Assembly (NCBI GenBank): GCA_003280605.1
Contig: QCEM01000006.1
Span: 1 to 64,000 of the forward strand
Length of the DNA: 64,000 nucleotides
Source: SAR116 cluster bacterium AG-355-O21
GTDB lineage: Bacteria; Pseudomonadota; Alphaproteobacteria; Thalassobaculales; Thalassobaculaceae
Direction of reading: 5' to 3'
Within the stretch, counting starts at the first letter, position 1; each line of letters opens with the position of its first letter. The translations under genes and the position numbers were made by a program. Positions 29,905 to 39,217 of this stretch are shown here, in pieces. The notes under the pieces are model-generated. The model had not been told where the DNA came from. It made no database searches and was given only the letters and a program-made list of their open reading frames with translations.

Positions 29905-31248
29905 ATGGCCGATGATCGCGATACTGAACTTCTCACTGACTTGATTTCGGCGGCCCGCAAAGCCGGGGCCGACGGCGCTGATGCCGTTTATGCGCGCGGT
30001 CAGTCACAGTCCGTTAGTCAGCGGCTGGGCACCCCTGAAGCAATCGAACGTTCCGAGGAGAATGATATCGGCCTGCGGGTTTTCATTGGCCGTCAGCAAG
30101 CCTGTGTCTCCAGCTCCGACGTCAGTCCGGCAGCGCTCACAGGCCTTGCCGAGCGAGCCGTCGCCATGGCCAAGGTGGCGCCTGAGGACCCTTACGCACG
30201 ACTGGCGACCGCCGCCGAGGTGACAGGCGCGCCGCCGGAGTTGGAAATGTATGATCCGACCGAACCGCATGCCGATGACCTGCGCGATCGGGCGTCAGCG
30301 GCCGAGGACGCGGCCCGCGCCGTCGATGGGGTGACCAATTCTGAAGGGGCGGAGGCCGGTTGGGGCTTAACCGATGTCACCATCGCCGCCAGCAATGGTT
30401 TCCTCGGGCGTTATCGGCGTTCCAGCCATTACGTCAGCGCCTCGGTCTTGGCAGGCAGCGGGCAAGCCATGGAACGCGATTATGATTATGACGCCAAAGT
30501 ATTTTTAAGCGACCTTGGCGATGCCGCCAGCATTGGCCGCAATGCCGGCCAACGGGCGGTCCGGCGCTTAGGTGCAAAAAGCCCAAAAACCGGCAGCTTG
30601 CCTGTGGTTTTTGATAAGCGCGCCAGTGCCAGCCTGTTGCGGCATTTTGCATCGGCCGTGAACGGTGCGGCAGTCGCACGTGGAACCAGCTTTTTAAAGG
30701 ACGCGCTTGGCACCCAGGTGTTTGCCCAAGGGATCGATGTGGTCGATGACCCACACCGCGCCCGTGGCTTTAAATCACGGCCCTTTGATGCCGAAGGCGT
30801 GGCCACAAACCACAGTGCCATCGTCACCAATGGGACGCTTCAAAGCTGGTTTTTAGATTTGGCAACCGCGACGCAATTAGCGACAACCACCACAGGTCAC
30901 GCCAGCCGCGGTGTCGGCGGCCCGCCAAGTCCGTCGCCCAGTAACCTTTACATCGCCGCCGGCGCACAAAGCCTGGCGGCAATGATCGCCGACATCAAGG
31001 AAGGTATCTTGGTCAACGAATTGATGGGCATGAGCATTAGCATCGTTACCGGCGATTACAGCCGCGGGGCCGCAGGATTTTGGATCGAAAATGGTCAGAT
31101 TACCCATCCCATCAGCGAAGCGACCATCGCCGGCAATTTAAAAGAAATGTTTGCCAATTTAACCGCCGCCGACGATCTTGAGTTTAAATACGGCGTCGAT
31201 GCTCCAAGCCTGCGGGTTGATGGCATGACAGTGGCCGGATCAAACTAA
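29905..31248 (+). CDS. pmbA: TldD/PmbA family metalloprotease
   Basis: A 447-residue protein of the PmbA (TldE) subfamily. LLTDLISAARKAGADGADAVYARG, then DVTIAASNGFLGRYRRSSHYVSASVLAG, and a C-terminal SIVTGDYSRGAAGFWIENGQITHPI are typical. PmbA normally works with TldD, which carries the zinc site; tldD is not in the window. The pair matures small peptides and cleaves unstructured proteins. The chosen ATG has CGGAG about 7 bases upstream; ATG at 29884 is the alternative. Confidence 0.9.
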   Translation: MADDRDTELLTDLISAARKAGADGADAVYARGQSQSVSQRLGTPEAIERSEENDIGLRVFIGRQQACVSSSDVSPAALTGLAERAVAMAKVAPEDPYARLATAAEVTGAPPELEMYDPTEPHADDLRDRASAAEDAARAVDGVTNSEGAEAGWGLTDVTIAASNGFLGRYRRSSHYVSASVLAGSGQAMERDYDYDAKVFLSDLGDAASIGRNAGQRAVRRLGAKSPKTGSLPVVFDKRASASLLRHFASAVNGAAVARGTSFLKDALGTQVFAQGIDVVDDPHRARGFKSRPFDAEGVATNHSAIVTNGTLQSWFLDLATATQLATTTTGHASRGVGGPPSPSPSNLYIAAGAQSLAAMIADIKEGILVNELMGMSISIVTGDYSRGAAGFWIENGQITHPISEATIAGNLKEMFANLTAADDLEFKYGVDAPSLRVDGMTVAGSN

Positions 31249-31316
31249 CCTGGACCAGGCTATCGGCGCTGCCGAAAAACAGCGCTGAGGAATGCGGAAA
31301 CCTGGGAGAAAATGGC

Positions 31317-32024
31317 GTGTTGAAGACCTTCACCGGATCGCCGATTGGGCGCGCCATCTGCGGCGCACTCATCGCTTTGATTATCCGTGCGGTCAAAGTC
31401 AGCACCCGCTGGCAGGTGTTACACGAAAATCGCCGGGACGCGCTGTTTGCTTCCGGCCAGCCGTTCATCGTCGCCTTTTGGCATAACCGCATCATGATGA
31501 TGGTGGCGATCTGGCCACCCCAGCAACCTGCCGCCTTGCTGCAATCACCGCACCGCGACGGCCAGCTGATGAGCAACGCCATCAACCGCTTTGGCATTCG
31601 GACCATCTGGGGATCATCTTCGAAAGGCGGCAGTGCAGGCTTGCGTGGTATGATCAAGGCCCTGAAAAAAGGAGAGCATGTGGCCATCACGCCCGATGGC
31701 CCGCGAGGACCAAGAATGCGCTGTCACCCAGGCGTCATTGCCCTTGCACGCCTAAGCGGCGCGCCAATCGTGCCAGTGACGTATAGCTGTTCACGGCAGT
31801 GGATTTTGAACACCTGGGATCAGTTTATCTTTGCCAAGCCCTTTGGCCGGGCGGCATTGGCTTGGGGCGAGGCCATCAGCGTACCCGACGACCTTGATGC
31901 CGACGATTTTGAAACCTATCGCCTGAAGGTCGAGCAGGCCATGAACGCGCTGGTCAAGGAAGCCGATGATGCGGTCGGGGCCGCCGCCATTGACCCGGCA
32001 CCGATTACCGAGAAGACAGCGTAA
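31317..32024 (+). CDS. DUF374 lysophospholipid acyltransferase-like protein
   Basis: A 235-residue acyltransferase-fold protein. FWHNRIMMMV (about 55-64) holds the HxxxR-like motif, SPHRDGQLMSNAI follows, and ITPDGPRGPRMRCHPGVIALAR is the DUF374 signature. There is a hydrophobic N-terminal segment. The start is GTG with GGGAG 8 bases before it. It heads a cluster with waaA, lpxK and lpxL, whose starts overlap or abut, so a role in lipid A or phospholipid acylation at the inner membrane is inferred. Confidence 0.85.
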   Translation: MLKTFTGSPIGRAICGALIALIIRAVKVSTRWQVLHENRRDALFASGQPFIVAFWHNRIMMMVAIWPPQQPAALLQSPHRDGQLMSNAINRFGIRTIWGSSSKGGSAGLRGMIKALKKGEHVAITPDGPRGPRMRCHPGVIALARLSGAPIVPVTYSCSRQWILNTWDQFIFAKPFGRAALAWGEAISVPDDLDADDFETYRLKVEQAMNALVKEADDAVGAAAIDPAPITEKTA

Positions 32025-33313
32025 TGTGGATGCCTGTTTATCGTGGCTTAAGCATCCTTGCCGGCCCCCTGATCAAAGCCATCTTGGAGCGCCGGGTGGC
32101 GGCCGGCAAGGAAGACCCACACCGCCTAGGGGAGCGCCGCGGCCTGGCCACGCAACAACGACCTGCGCATAAGACGGTGGTCTGGATCCATGCTGCCAGT
32201 GTCGGTGAAAGCGTTTCAGCGCTGCCGCTCATCGATCATATCTTGATCAATGATGCAGATGCTTTCGTGGTTTTAACCAGCGGCACGTTGAGTTCCGCCC
32301 GCCTGATGGCCAATCGCCTGCCGGAGCGTGCCGTCCATCAATTCGCACCGCTGGACCGACCTCGTTGGGTGCGCCGTTTTTTGTCCCATTGGCAGCCGAC
32401 GGTCGTCACCTTCATCGAGAGTGAGATCTGGCCAAACATGATCGTCGAGGCGAAAGCGGCCGGCTTGCCGGTGATTTTGGTCAATGGCCGAATGTCCGTG
32501 AAATCGTTCAAACAATGGCACCGCTGGCGGCGGCTATCACAAGCTTTATTCCCTAAAATTGATTTGGTTCTGGCGGTGGATGACAGCGCCGCAACGCATT
32601 TTTCAGCGCTTGGTGCGCGCCAAGTCGCGGTGAGCGGCAATCTGAAATTAGCCTCACCGCCGTTGCCGCTGATCAGCGCCGATCACCACGCTTTTATCGC
32701 CGCGCTTGGGGATCGGCCAATCTGGCTTGCGGCCAGCACCCACCCGGGCGAAGATGACATCGTTTTGGCCGCCCATGCGCACTTGGTCCAGGCGCATCCG
32801 GATTTGCTGACCGTCATTGTGCCGCGCCACCCCAACCGCGGCGGTGAAATTCGTGACATGGCGACGGCATCAGGTTTCAGCGCGGTACAACGCAGTGAAG
32901 GCCGCTTACCAACGCCGCAAACAGCCATTTATGTGGCCGACACCCTTGGCGAGATTGCGGTCTTTTTTGCCGCCGCGCCGATTGTCTTCGTGGCCGGCTC
33001 ACTGGTCCCCGTTGGTGGCCATAATCCGTTGGAGCCATGCCATTTTGACTGCGCCGTTCTGTTCGGCCCGTTAATGCATAAAAACGCCGCCATAGCCCGC
33101 CGCCTTCTTGCCTGCGGCGGCGCCATTGAAGTCAGTGATGCAGCAGACCTTGCCAGACAGGTCGGAAGGCTGCTGACAGACCCCGAACTGGGCCATATTC
33201 AGGCGGCGGCAGCGGCCACCGAAGCACGCCGGAATATTGATTTGATCGGCACCATTTATAACCAAGTGGCCGCTTTCCTGAAGCCATCGGGACAACACCA
33301 TGAAGGCCCCTGA
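32024..33313 (+). CDS. waaA: 3-deoxy-D-manno-octulosonic acid transferase
   Basis: A 429-residue GT30 glycosyltransferase that adds Kdo from CMP-Kdo to lipid IVA. VWIHAASVGESVSALPLID contains the conserved catalytic Glu, FIESEIWPNMI and VAGSLVPVGGHNPLEP are further family motifs, and an N-terminal hydrophobic segment anchors it to the inner membrane. It overlaps the DUF374 stop by 1 bp and the lpxK start by 14 bp, so these genes are translationally coupled. Whether one or two Kdo residues are added cannot be seen from sequence. Confidence 0.95.
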   Translation: MWMPVYRGLSILAGPLIKAILERRVAAGKEDPHRLGERRGLATQQRPAHKTVVWIHAASVGESVSALPLIDHILINDADAFVVLTSGTLSSARLMANRLPERAVHQFAPLDRPRWVRRFLSHWQPTVVTFIESEIWPNMIVEAKAAGLPVILVNGRMSVKSFKQWHRWRRLSQALFPKIDLVLAVDDSAATHFSALGARQVAVSGNLKLASPPLPLISADHHAFIAALGDRPIWLAASTHPGEDDIVLAAHAHLVQAHPDLLTVIVPRHPNRGGEIRDMATASGFSAVQRSEGRLPTPQTAIYVADTLGEIAVFFAAAPIVFVAGSLVPVGGHNPLEPCHFDCAVLFGPLMHKNAAIARRLLACGGAIEVSDAADLARQVGRLLTDPELGHIQAAAAATEARRNIDLIGTIYNQVAAFLKPSGQHHEGP

Positions 33314-34283
33314 TTTTTGGCGCCGTAATGGCCTGGCCGCGCAGGTGTTAGCGCCCTGCTCCTGGTTGTTTTCAGCCGCCGGCCAGATACGGTCTGCGAT
33401 TGTCCAACCCTATACCTCGCAGCTACCGGTGATTTGTGTCGGTAACGCCGTTGCCGGCGGCGCCGGGAAAACCCCGGTGGCGATGCAGCTGGCACGGCAA
33501 CTGGCCGCCGCCGGCTGGCGACCGGCGCTGCTGAGCCGCGGCTATGGCGGCAGCGAACCTGGCCCCCATTTGGTGAATATGCACGATGACGCTGCTGCGC
33601 TAGTCGGTGATGAAGCCTTGCTGTTGGCCGGCGTCGCCGACACCTGGGTCGCCCGCGACCGGGCCGCCGGCGCGCGCGCCATCGAGGCCGGCAACTACAA
33701 TTTGATCATCATGGATGACGGCTTACAAAATCCCCAGCTGCAAAAAACCATCGCCCTGCTGGTTGTCGATACCGACCAGGGTTTTGGTAATCAGCGGGTT
33801 TTACCTGCTGGACCGCTGCGCGAGCCGATCGGTGCGGCGCTTGCCCGGGCCGATGCCGTGATCACGTTCGGAGCCGATAACACCGCTTTGGCCGGCACGG
33901 CTTTCGCAACCACTAACCTGCCGTCGTTTTCGGCAAGTCTTGGCAGTCTTAACAGCGCGCAATTCAACCGCCGCCGCTGTCTGGCGTTTGCCGGCATCGG
34001 GCGACCAGAGAAGTTTCGCCAAAGCCTGGCCGCCGCAGGCGCTGAAATTATTGACTTCATCAGCTTCCCTGATCATCACCGCTTTACCGATAACGACACC
34101 CAGCGGTTGCTTGCGCACGCCGCCGATGCCGAGGCGGTTTTGGTGACCACCGCCAAAGACCACGTCCGCTGCCCGGCTGCATTTCGGCAAAAGGTGGAGG
34201 TTCTGCAGGTCGCGCCGGTTTGGAGCGATCCCGAAGCGCTGCTATCCTGGCTACAGTCACGCCTACAAAAATCATCGCCATGA
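33300..34283 (+). CDS. lpxK: Tetraacyldisaccharide 4'-kinase
   Basis: A 327-residue membrane-associated kinase that phosphorylates the 4' position of the lipid A disaccharide. The Walker A motif is VICVGNAVAGGAGKTPVAMQLA, LLSRGYGGSEPGP follows, and IIMDDGLQNPQLQK contains the catalytic Asp pair. FPDHHRFTDND is the C-terminal motif. The end overlaps the lpxL start by 4 bp (ATGA). Confidence 0.95.
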   Translation: MKAPDFWRRNGLAAQVLAPCSWLFSAAGQIRSAIVQPYTSQLPVICVGNAVAGGAGKTPVAMQLARQLAAAGWRPALLSRGYGGSEPGPHLVNMHDDAAALVGDEALLLAGVADTWVARDRAAGARAIEAGNYNLIIMDDGLQNPQLQKTIALLVVDTDQGFGNQRVLPAGPLREPIGAALARADAVITFGADNTALAGTAFATTNLPSFSASLGSLNSAQFNRRRCLAFAGIGRPEKFRQSLAAAGAEIIDFISFPDHHRFTDNDTQRLLAHAADAEAVLVTTAKDHVRCPAAFRQKVEVLQVAPVWSDPEALLSWLQSRLQKSSP

Positions 34284-35188
34284 CCAAAAATGCCTCACAT
34301 ACGTCCGTTAGCCGCTGGTTCAGTAATCTGGGTCAGGGGCTGGCCGTGTGGTTGCTGTATTATGGATTTCGGCTGCTGCCGATTGACCTCGCCTCAGCCG
34401 TGGCCGGCGGGATTGCCCGTAATATCGGCCCACTGCTGCCTGTCAGTCGGCGTGCCCGGCGTAATCTGCAGCTGTGCTTTCCGGACTGGTCAAGCGCCCA
34501 GATCAACACCACCGTGCGCGAGGTTTGGGACAATCTTGGCCGCACCGCGGGGGAATTTCCACACCTCGGTAGCTTAGACGCCAGCGGCGGCGACCGGCGT
34601 ATTGAGATCATTGGTCTAGAGCATCTGCAAGCACTGCGGGATGATAATCAGGCCGGTATCGTGGTCTCTGCCCATGTTGGTAATTGGGAGGTTTTGCCGC
34701 GCGTCGCCACCGCAATTGGCTTGCCCATCACCCAGGTTTATCGCGCTTTCAACACGCCCCTTGGCGAGCAGGTCTTGCACCGCGCCCGCGCCAGCGTCCT
34801 GGGTGAAGCCGTGCCGAAAGGCCCACGCGGCGGCCAGCGCTTGCTCGCGGCATTGAAAGCCGGCGGCCATCTTGCGGTGATGATTGATCAAAAACTCAAC
34901 GAAGGTCTTGCGGTGCCGTTTTTTGGCCGCCCGGCAATGACAACACCGATTGTCGCCCGTTTTGCGCTGCGATACCGCTGCCCGGTCATCACCGCCCGCA
35001 GTGAACGCTTGGCGGGGGCGCGTTTCCGAATTACATTTTCAGCACCCATCGACTTACCGGCAAGCGGTGACAATACAGCCGACACTTTAGCTTTGATGAC
35101 GGCAATGAATGACAGCATCGAAGCATGGGTACGGGACCGTCCCGGCCAATGGCTGTGGCTTCATCGCCGCTGGATTGACAAAAACTAA
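34280..35188 (+). CDS. lpxL: Lipid A biosynthesis lauroyl acyltransferase-type protein
   Basis: A 302-residue HtrB/MsbB-family acyltransferase. A hydrophobic N-terminal segment (LGQGLAVWLLYYGFRLLPI) is followed by the active-site motif VSAHVGNWEVLPR (HX4E) and later KGPRGGQRLL and MIDQKLNEGLAVPFFGR. It adds a secondary acyl chain to Kdo-lipid A. ATG at 34280 overlaps the lpxK stop and is preferred to the upstream ORF-track start. It closes the DUF374-waaA-lpxK-lpxL group. Confidence 0.91.
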   Translation: MTKNASHTSVSRWFSNLGQGLAVWLLYYGFRLLPIDLASAVAGGIARNIGPLLPVSRRARRNLQLCFPDWSSAQINTTVREVWDNLGRTAGEFPHLGSLDASGGDRRIEIIGLEHLQALRDDNQAGIVVSAHVGNWEVLPRVATAIGLPITQVYRAFNTPLGEQVLHRARASVLGEAVPKGPRGGQRLLAALKAGGHLAVMIDQKLNEGLAVPFFGRPAMTTPIVARFALRYRCPVITARSERLAGARFRITFSAPIDLPASGDNTADTLALMTAMNDSIEAWVRDRPGQWLWLHRRWIDKN

Positions 35189-35216
35189 CCTCGGCGTCTC
35201 GACGGAGGGCGCAGCC

Positions 35217-36056
35217 ATGACCGAATATGCCTTTAAAAGTGAAAAGTTAAGCCCCAGCATTGGGTTACAAATCTGGGGTGTCGATCCTTCCAAGCCACTG
35301 CCTGATGCAGTGATCGCGGATTTGCGCCGTGCGTGGTTAGACCACTTGGTTATTTTCCTTCGTGACATCGACATCACACCGGCCCAGCAATTGGCCCTTG
35401 CAAAGCAGTTCGGGGAGCCGGCCGAATACCCCTTCGTCAAAGGTATCGACGGTTTTCCAAGCATTACCCCAGTATTAAAACTGCCCGATGAAACGGTGAA
35501 TTTCGGCGGCATCTGGCACACCGACACAGCTTATTTGCCCGAGCCGCCGATGGGCACAATGCTGTATGCACAAGAACTTCCCGAAATTGGCGGCGATACA
35601 CTTTTCGCCAACCAATATCGTGCCTTTGAAGACCTGTCGGAGGGCATGAAGGCGCTGTTGCGGGGCCGCCGCGGCGTCAATGCCTCGGCAAAAGCCGATG
35701 TCACCCGGACTCGCGAAGATCGCATTGCCGACGGCGGCACCAAAAGCGCCGACAAAAGTCTGCAAGCGATCCACCCCGTGGTGCGCACCCACCCGGAAAC
35801 AGGCCGCCAATCGCTATATGTGAATTTCGGCCACACAATTTGCTTTGAGGGCTTAACGGAAGCGGAAAGCCAACCGCTGCTGGACTATCTGTTCAGCCAG
35901 CAAAATCGCCCCGAGATCAGTTGCCGTTTCGCCTGGCAGCCAGGGTCTTTGGCCTTCTGGGATAACCGTGCTTGCCAACATTACCCTGTCAATGATTACC
36001 ACGGCCATAAACGCCTATTGCACCGCATCACCTTAAAGGGCGACACACCGGTTTAA
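35217..36056 (+). CDS. TauD/TfdA family Fe(II)/2-oxoglutarate dioxygenase
   Basis: A 279-residue dioxygenase. The iron ligands are in IWHTDTAYLPEPPMG (His and Asp) and FWDNRACQHYPVNDY (distal His), with the 2-oxoglutarate-binding Arg in LLHRITLKG. The start ATG has ACGGAGGG upstream. The substrate could be taurine or another sulfonate, an aryloxy acid or another carboxylate; the neighbouring lipid A and purine genes do not help. A sulfonate-type ABC importer lies 15 kb away in the window but is not linked by operon. Confidence 0.87.
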   Translation: MTEYAFKSEKLSPSIGLQIWGVDPSKPLPDAVIADLRRAWLDHLVIFLRDIDITPAQQLALAKQFGEPAEYPFVKGIDGFPSITPVLKLPDETVNFGGIWHTDTAYLPEPPMGTMLYAQELPEIGGDTLFANQYRAFEDLSEGMKALLRGRRGVNASAKADVTRTREDRIADGGTKSADKSLQAIHPVVRTHPETGRQSLYVNFGHTICFEGLTEAESQPLLDYLFSQQNRPEISCRFAWQPGSLAFWDNRACQHYPVNDYHGHKRLLHRITLKGDTPV

Positions 36057-36107
36057 CGGTGTCGGATCGGGGTCGGCGAAGCAATGTCTTGGGGCCGGCA
36101 CCGGCAC

Positions 36108-36734
36108 CTAATACAGCCCGCGTTTGGCCATGATGTCGCCCTGGCGTGCAGACTCTTCAGCGGTTAATCCGGCAACCTGATCGGTCAACATATCGCCATA
36201 GCTGGGCAATTGTTGGCGATCAATATGCTTTTGTGGATCCCATAGGCCTGATCGAACAAACGCTTTTGGACAATGCAGAAAAGCTTCTTGAACGGTGATC
36301 AACAGGCCGATTTTCGGAACTTTTCCGCGCATTTCAGAAGCTGCTAACAGGCGTCGATCATCGGTAATTTGGGCGGTGCCATTGATCCGCAATGTTTCAT
36401 CCATGCCAGGCACCAGCACCAATAATCCGATCATTGGATTGCTCAGCAGATTGGCAAAATTATCAAGCCGGTTGTTGCCGACGCGGTCAGGCAGCAACAG
36501 CTGGCGGTCATTAAGCACACGCAAGAAACCGGGCGGGTCGCCGCGCGGCGAAACATCAGCGCCTGTCGGTCCTTGGCTTGACAGGACACAAAACGGTGAC
36601 AGGGCTAAAATCGCCTGACAATGCTGATCAAGATGATCTAAGACCTTGTCGCTGGCCCGGCTCATCGGCGCACGATGCAGCGCTTTCAGCGCCTCAATAT
36701 CGGTAATTACACTCAGATCTGTCGGGACTGACAT
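36108..36734 (-). CDS. PPOX-class flavoprotein (MSMEG_1061-like)
   Basis: A 208-residue pyridoxamine-5'-phosphate-oxidase-like split-barrel protein. FCVLSSQGPTGADVSPRGDPPGFLRVLNDRQLLLPDRVGNNRLDNFANLLSNPMIGLLVLVPGMDETLRINGTA is the characteristic flavin-binding region of this FMN-dependent subfamily. The C-terminal YGDMLTDQ...GLY tail also fits. The ATG at 36734 has an AAGGAAGGTGAGG leader; the ORF track begins two codons earlier at GTG. Substrate unknown. It converges on the dioxygenase gene. Confidence 0.87.
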   Translation of the reverse strand: MSVPTDLSVITDIEALKALHRAPMSRASDKVLDHLDQHCQAILALSPFCVLSSQGPTGADVSPRGDPPGFLRVLNDRQLLLPDRVGNNRLDNFANLLSNPMIGLLVLVPGMDETLRINGTAQITDDRRLLAASEMRGKVPKIGLLITVQEAFLHCPKAFVRSGLWDPQKHIDRQQLPSYGDMLTDQVAGLTAEESARQGDIMAKRGLY

Positions 36735-36759
36735 CCTCACCTTCCTTCATCACACATGC

Positions 36760-37587
36760 TTAGCCCTCGGGCATTGGCGGCACCAATGGTGCCGGATCAA
36801 TACGCCGATCAAACCAATTAATCCGCCAATCAAGATGTGGCCCCGTCGAGCGACCGGTTGAGCCGACGGTGCCAATCTTTTGACCGCGCCGCACGCTCTC
36901 GCCAACCCGCACATCAACTGTCGCCAGATGCAAGAATGCTGACGATAGACCGTGGCCGTGGTCAAGAATAAGGGTCCCGCCGGTATAGTATAAATCGCTT
37001 TCGGCCAACCGCACGACGGCATCCGCCGGGGCGACCACAGGCGTGCCTTTGGGAGCAGCGATATCAATCCCATAATGCGGCTGACGCGGCTTACCGTTTA
37101 AAATCCGCTGGCTGCCGTAAACACCGGAAATGCGGCCGATGGCGGGCCATTGCCAACCGGATAAGAATAACGGCTCGGGGCTGTCGATCTGGCGGGCCGC
37201 TTTGATCCATTTATTCTCCCGCATAATCCGCTCGATGACGGCTGCCGGCGGTGTCACCATTTTGGCCGGCAAGCCGTCAATCCGCTGGACCTGATAACGC
37301 CGCTGCTGAATCGCAAGGCGGCGCTGTTCGAGCCGCCCATCAGCCCAGCGCAGTTGCAAATCTGCCGATGGTTTAGCATCCCGGCTAAAGCCGATAATGA
37401 AGCGCCCGGCAGGGCTGACCCGCAGCAAGCGGCCATCCAGGGTGACCGTGGCACCCGCCGCACCACTGCCAATCAGCAGTCCGCCTTGGCGCAAATCACC
37501 GCGCAGATCAAATGCTGCGGCCCACCCCGGCAGGATGCTTGCGACGGCGGCGATTAAACCCAGCGCGATCCAGGCCGGCCGCATCAA
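36760..37587 (-). CDS. M23-family peptidase-like protein with altered HxH motif
   Basis: A 275-residue exported protein with an N-terminal signal segment (WIALGLIAAVASILPGWAAA). The C-terminal LytM/M23 domain shows PHYGIDIAAPKGTPVVAPADAVV (His and Asp zinc ligands) and AFLHLATVDVRVGESVRRGQKIGTVGSTGRSTGPHLDWRI. The canonical HxH pair reads HLD here, so one zinc or catalytic position is changed. It may be a cell-wall endopeptidase or a degenerate activator like EnvC/NlpD. The start overlaps the xseA stop by 4 bp (ATGA), so the two are co-translated. Confidence 0.87.
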   Translation of the reverse strand: MMRPAWIALGLIAAVASILPGWAAAFDLRGDLRQGGLLIGSGAAGATVTLDGRLLRVSPAGRFIIGFSRDAKPSADLQLRWADGRLEQRRLAIQQRRYQVQRIDGLPAKMVTPPAAVIERIMRENKWIKAARQIDSPEPLFLSGWQWPAIGRISGVYGSQRILNGKPRQPHYGIDIAAPKGTPVVAPADAVVRLAESDLYYTGGTLILDHGHGLSSAFLHLATVDVRVGESVRRGQKIGTVGSTGRSTGPHLDWRINWFDRRIDPAPLVPPMPEG

Positions 37588-39152
37588 AAAAGACTTTCCT
37601 GATCATCACCGACCGGTCGCCGCCGGCGTGGCCGGGCGATTGCCGTCGAGGCCGCCGCTTGCCGGCGGCCGGCGCCCTCCATCACAGCGACCCGGATGCC
37701 GTCACGGAACTGTAAGCTGACCTGATCACCTGCCGCCGCCCTATCGGCGCTTAAAACCGGCTTGCCGGCGGCATCACTGACCAGCACAAAGCCTTTATCT
37801 AAAACCCGCTCGAAAGAATGGCTGTCAAGCAGCCGGGCCGTTTGTGCCAAGGTTCGGTCATGGTCCTGAAGGCGGCGATCAAAGGCCTGTTCCAGGCGAT
37901 TTGCCCGATCTGCCAAAGTGGCGGCGAAATCGCGGCATCGGCGGGCGGTGCTATCAATCCGCAGCCGCTCGGCGGAATTCTGAAAACGGACATCGGCAGT
38001 CTGCAGGACTTGCCCGGCGACCGCCTCTAAGCTGCGGCCGGCGGCAGCCAAGCGCGTGCCATCCATTTTAACCCGTTGTAGCGGGCTGATCAGCCGCGCC
38101 GCCAAGTCGCCAAGTTGATAGCGGCGCTGCTCAAACACCCTGTTAATCGCCCGCTCAATGCCGCCGCTGGCATAGTCCAATCGCTGGGCTTTTTGCTCGA
38201 TCATCTGCGCCGGATCGCCAAGGCCGCGCGCCATCCCCTGCAGACGGGTTAGCGCATCTTGTAAGCGGCGATGAACGGCATTAACCAGGCGATTGCCGTC
38301 ATCGTTCACCTGGGCGATTAGATCCAGCCGCACCGGCACCGCCATTTCGGCAGCGGCGGTCGGTGTTGGTGCCCGCCGGTCACTGGCAAAATCAATTAAG
38401 GTGGTATCGGTTTCATGGCCGACGGCGGAAATCATCGGGATCTCACTGGCCGCTGTCGCACGAACCACTTCTTCTTCATTGAAAGCCCACAAATCCTCTA
38501 AGCTGCCGCCGCCACGGGCAACAATTAACAGCTCCGGTCGTGGCACCGCCGCGTCTGTTGCCATGGCGTTAAAGCCGGCAATCGCGGCCGCAATTTGTGT
38601 TTTCGCATGATCCCCTTGAACCAGCACCGGGGCAACCAGAACATGCACTGGGAAGCGATCTTGTAAGCGATGCAAAATATCCCGGATCACAGCCCCTGTG
38701 GGCGAGGTGACAACGCCGATCACCTGCGGCAAAAACGGCAAGGCTTTTTTTCGGGCATCATCGAAAAGGCCTTCGGCAGCAAGCTTGCGGCGGCGGTCTT
38801 CCAGCAGTTTAAGTAACGCCCCCTCGCCGGCGATTTCCATTGTGTCGATGATGATTTGATATTTTGAGCGGCCCGGATAGGTGGTCAGCTTACCGGTGAC
38901 GATCACCTCTAAGCCTTCTTCCGGGGTCACCGCTAAGCGCAATGCTTGACCGCGCCAACAAATGCCGTCTAAGACCGCATTGTCATCCTTCAGGGTCAGA
39001 TAGACATGCCCTGAGGCAGCCCGCGTCGGGCGTGAAATTTCACCCCGCACCCGAACCCGCTCGAACGCTTGCTCAACCGTCCGCTTCAGGGACTGGGCAA
39101 TTTCCGAAACCGTAAATTCCGGCAGATTATTCGGTTCATCCTGCATGCCCAT
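37584..39152 (-). CDS. xseA: Exodeoxyribonuclease VII large subunit
   Basis: A 522-residue nuclease subunit. An N-terminal OB fold (FTVSEIAQSLKRTVEQAFERVRVRGEISRPTRAASGHVYLTLKDD) is followed by the catalytic region with VVTSPTGAVIRDILHRLQDRFP, ARGGGSLEDLWAFNEEEVVRA and SAVGHETDTTLIDFASDRRAPTPTAAAEMAVP, and a long C-terminal coiled coil. It degrades single-stranded DNA together with XseB, which is not in the window. ATG at 39146 is an alternative start. It is divergent from purD. Confidence 0.95.
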   Translation of the reverse strand: MGMQDEPNNLPEFTVSEIAQSLKRTVEQAFERVRVRGEISRPTRAASGHVYLTLKDDNAVLDGICWRGQALRLAVTPEEGLEVIVTGKLTTYPGRSKYQIIIDTMEIAGEGALLKLLEDRRRKLAAEGLFDDARKKALPFLPQVIGVVTSPTGAVIRDILHRLQDRFPVHVLVAPVLVQGDHAKTQIAAAIAGFNAMATDAAVPRPELLIVARGGGSLEDLWAFNEEEVVRATAASEIPMISAVGHETDTTLIDFASDRRAPTPTAAAEMAVPVRLDLIAQVNDDGNRLVNAVHRRLQDALTRLQGMARGLGDPAQMIEQKAQRLDYASGGIERAINRVFEQRRYQLGDLAARLISPLQRVKMDGTRLAAAGRSLEAVAGQVLQTADVRFQNSAERLRIDSTARRCRDFAATLADRANRLEQAFDRRLQDHDRTLAQTARLLDSHSFERVLDKGFVLVSDAAGKPVLSADRAAAGDQVSLQFRDGIRVAVMEGAGRRQAAASTAIARPRRRRPVGDDQESLF

Positions 39153-39217
39153 AACGTTATGCTACAAGCAGGCTCGGTGGAAGGGCTTTAAAGCAGACTG
39201 CAAGGAGCAAACGCTAG

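Noticed and set aside
35217-36056. TauD-type dioxygenase as part of the sulfonate importer system
   Set aside because: It is 15 kb from the importer with many unrelated genes between them, and TauD-family substrates vary widely.
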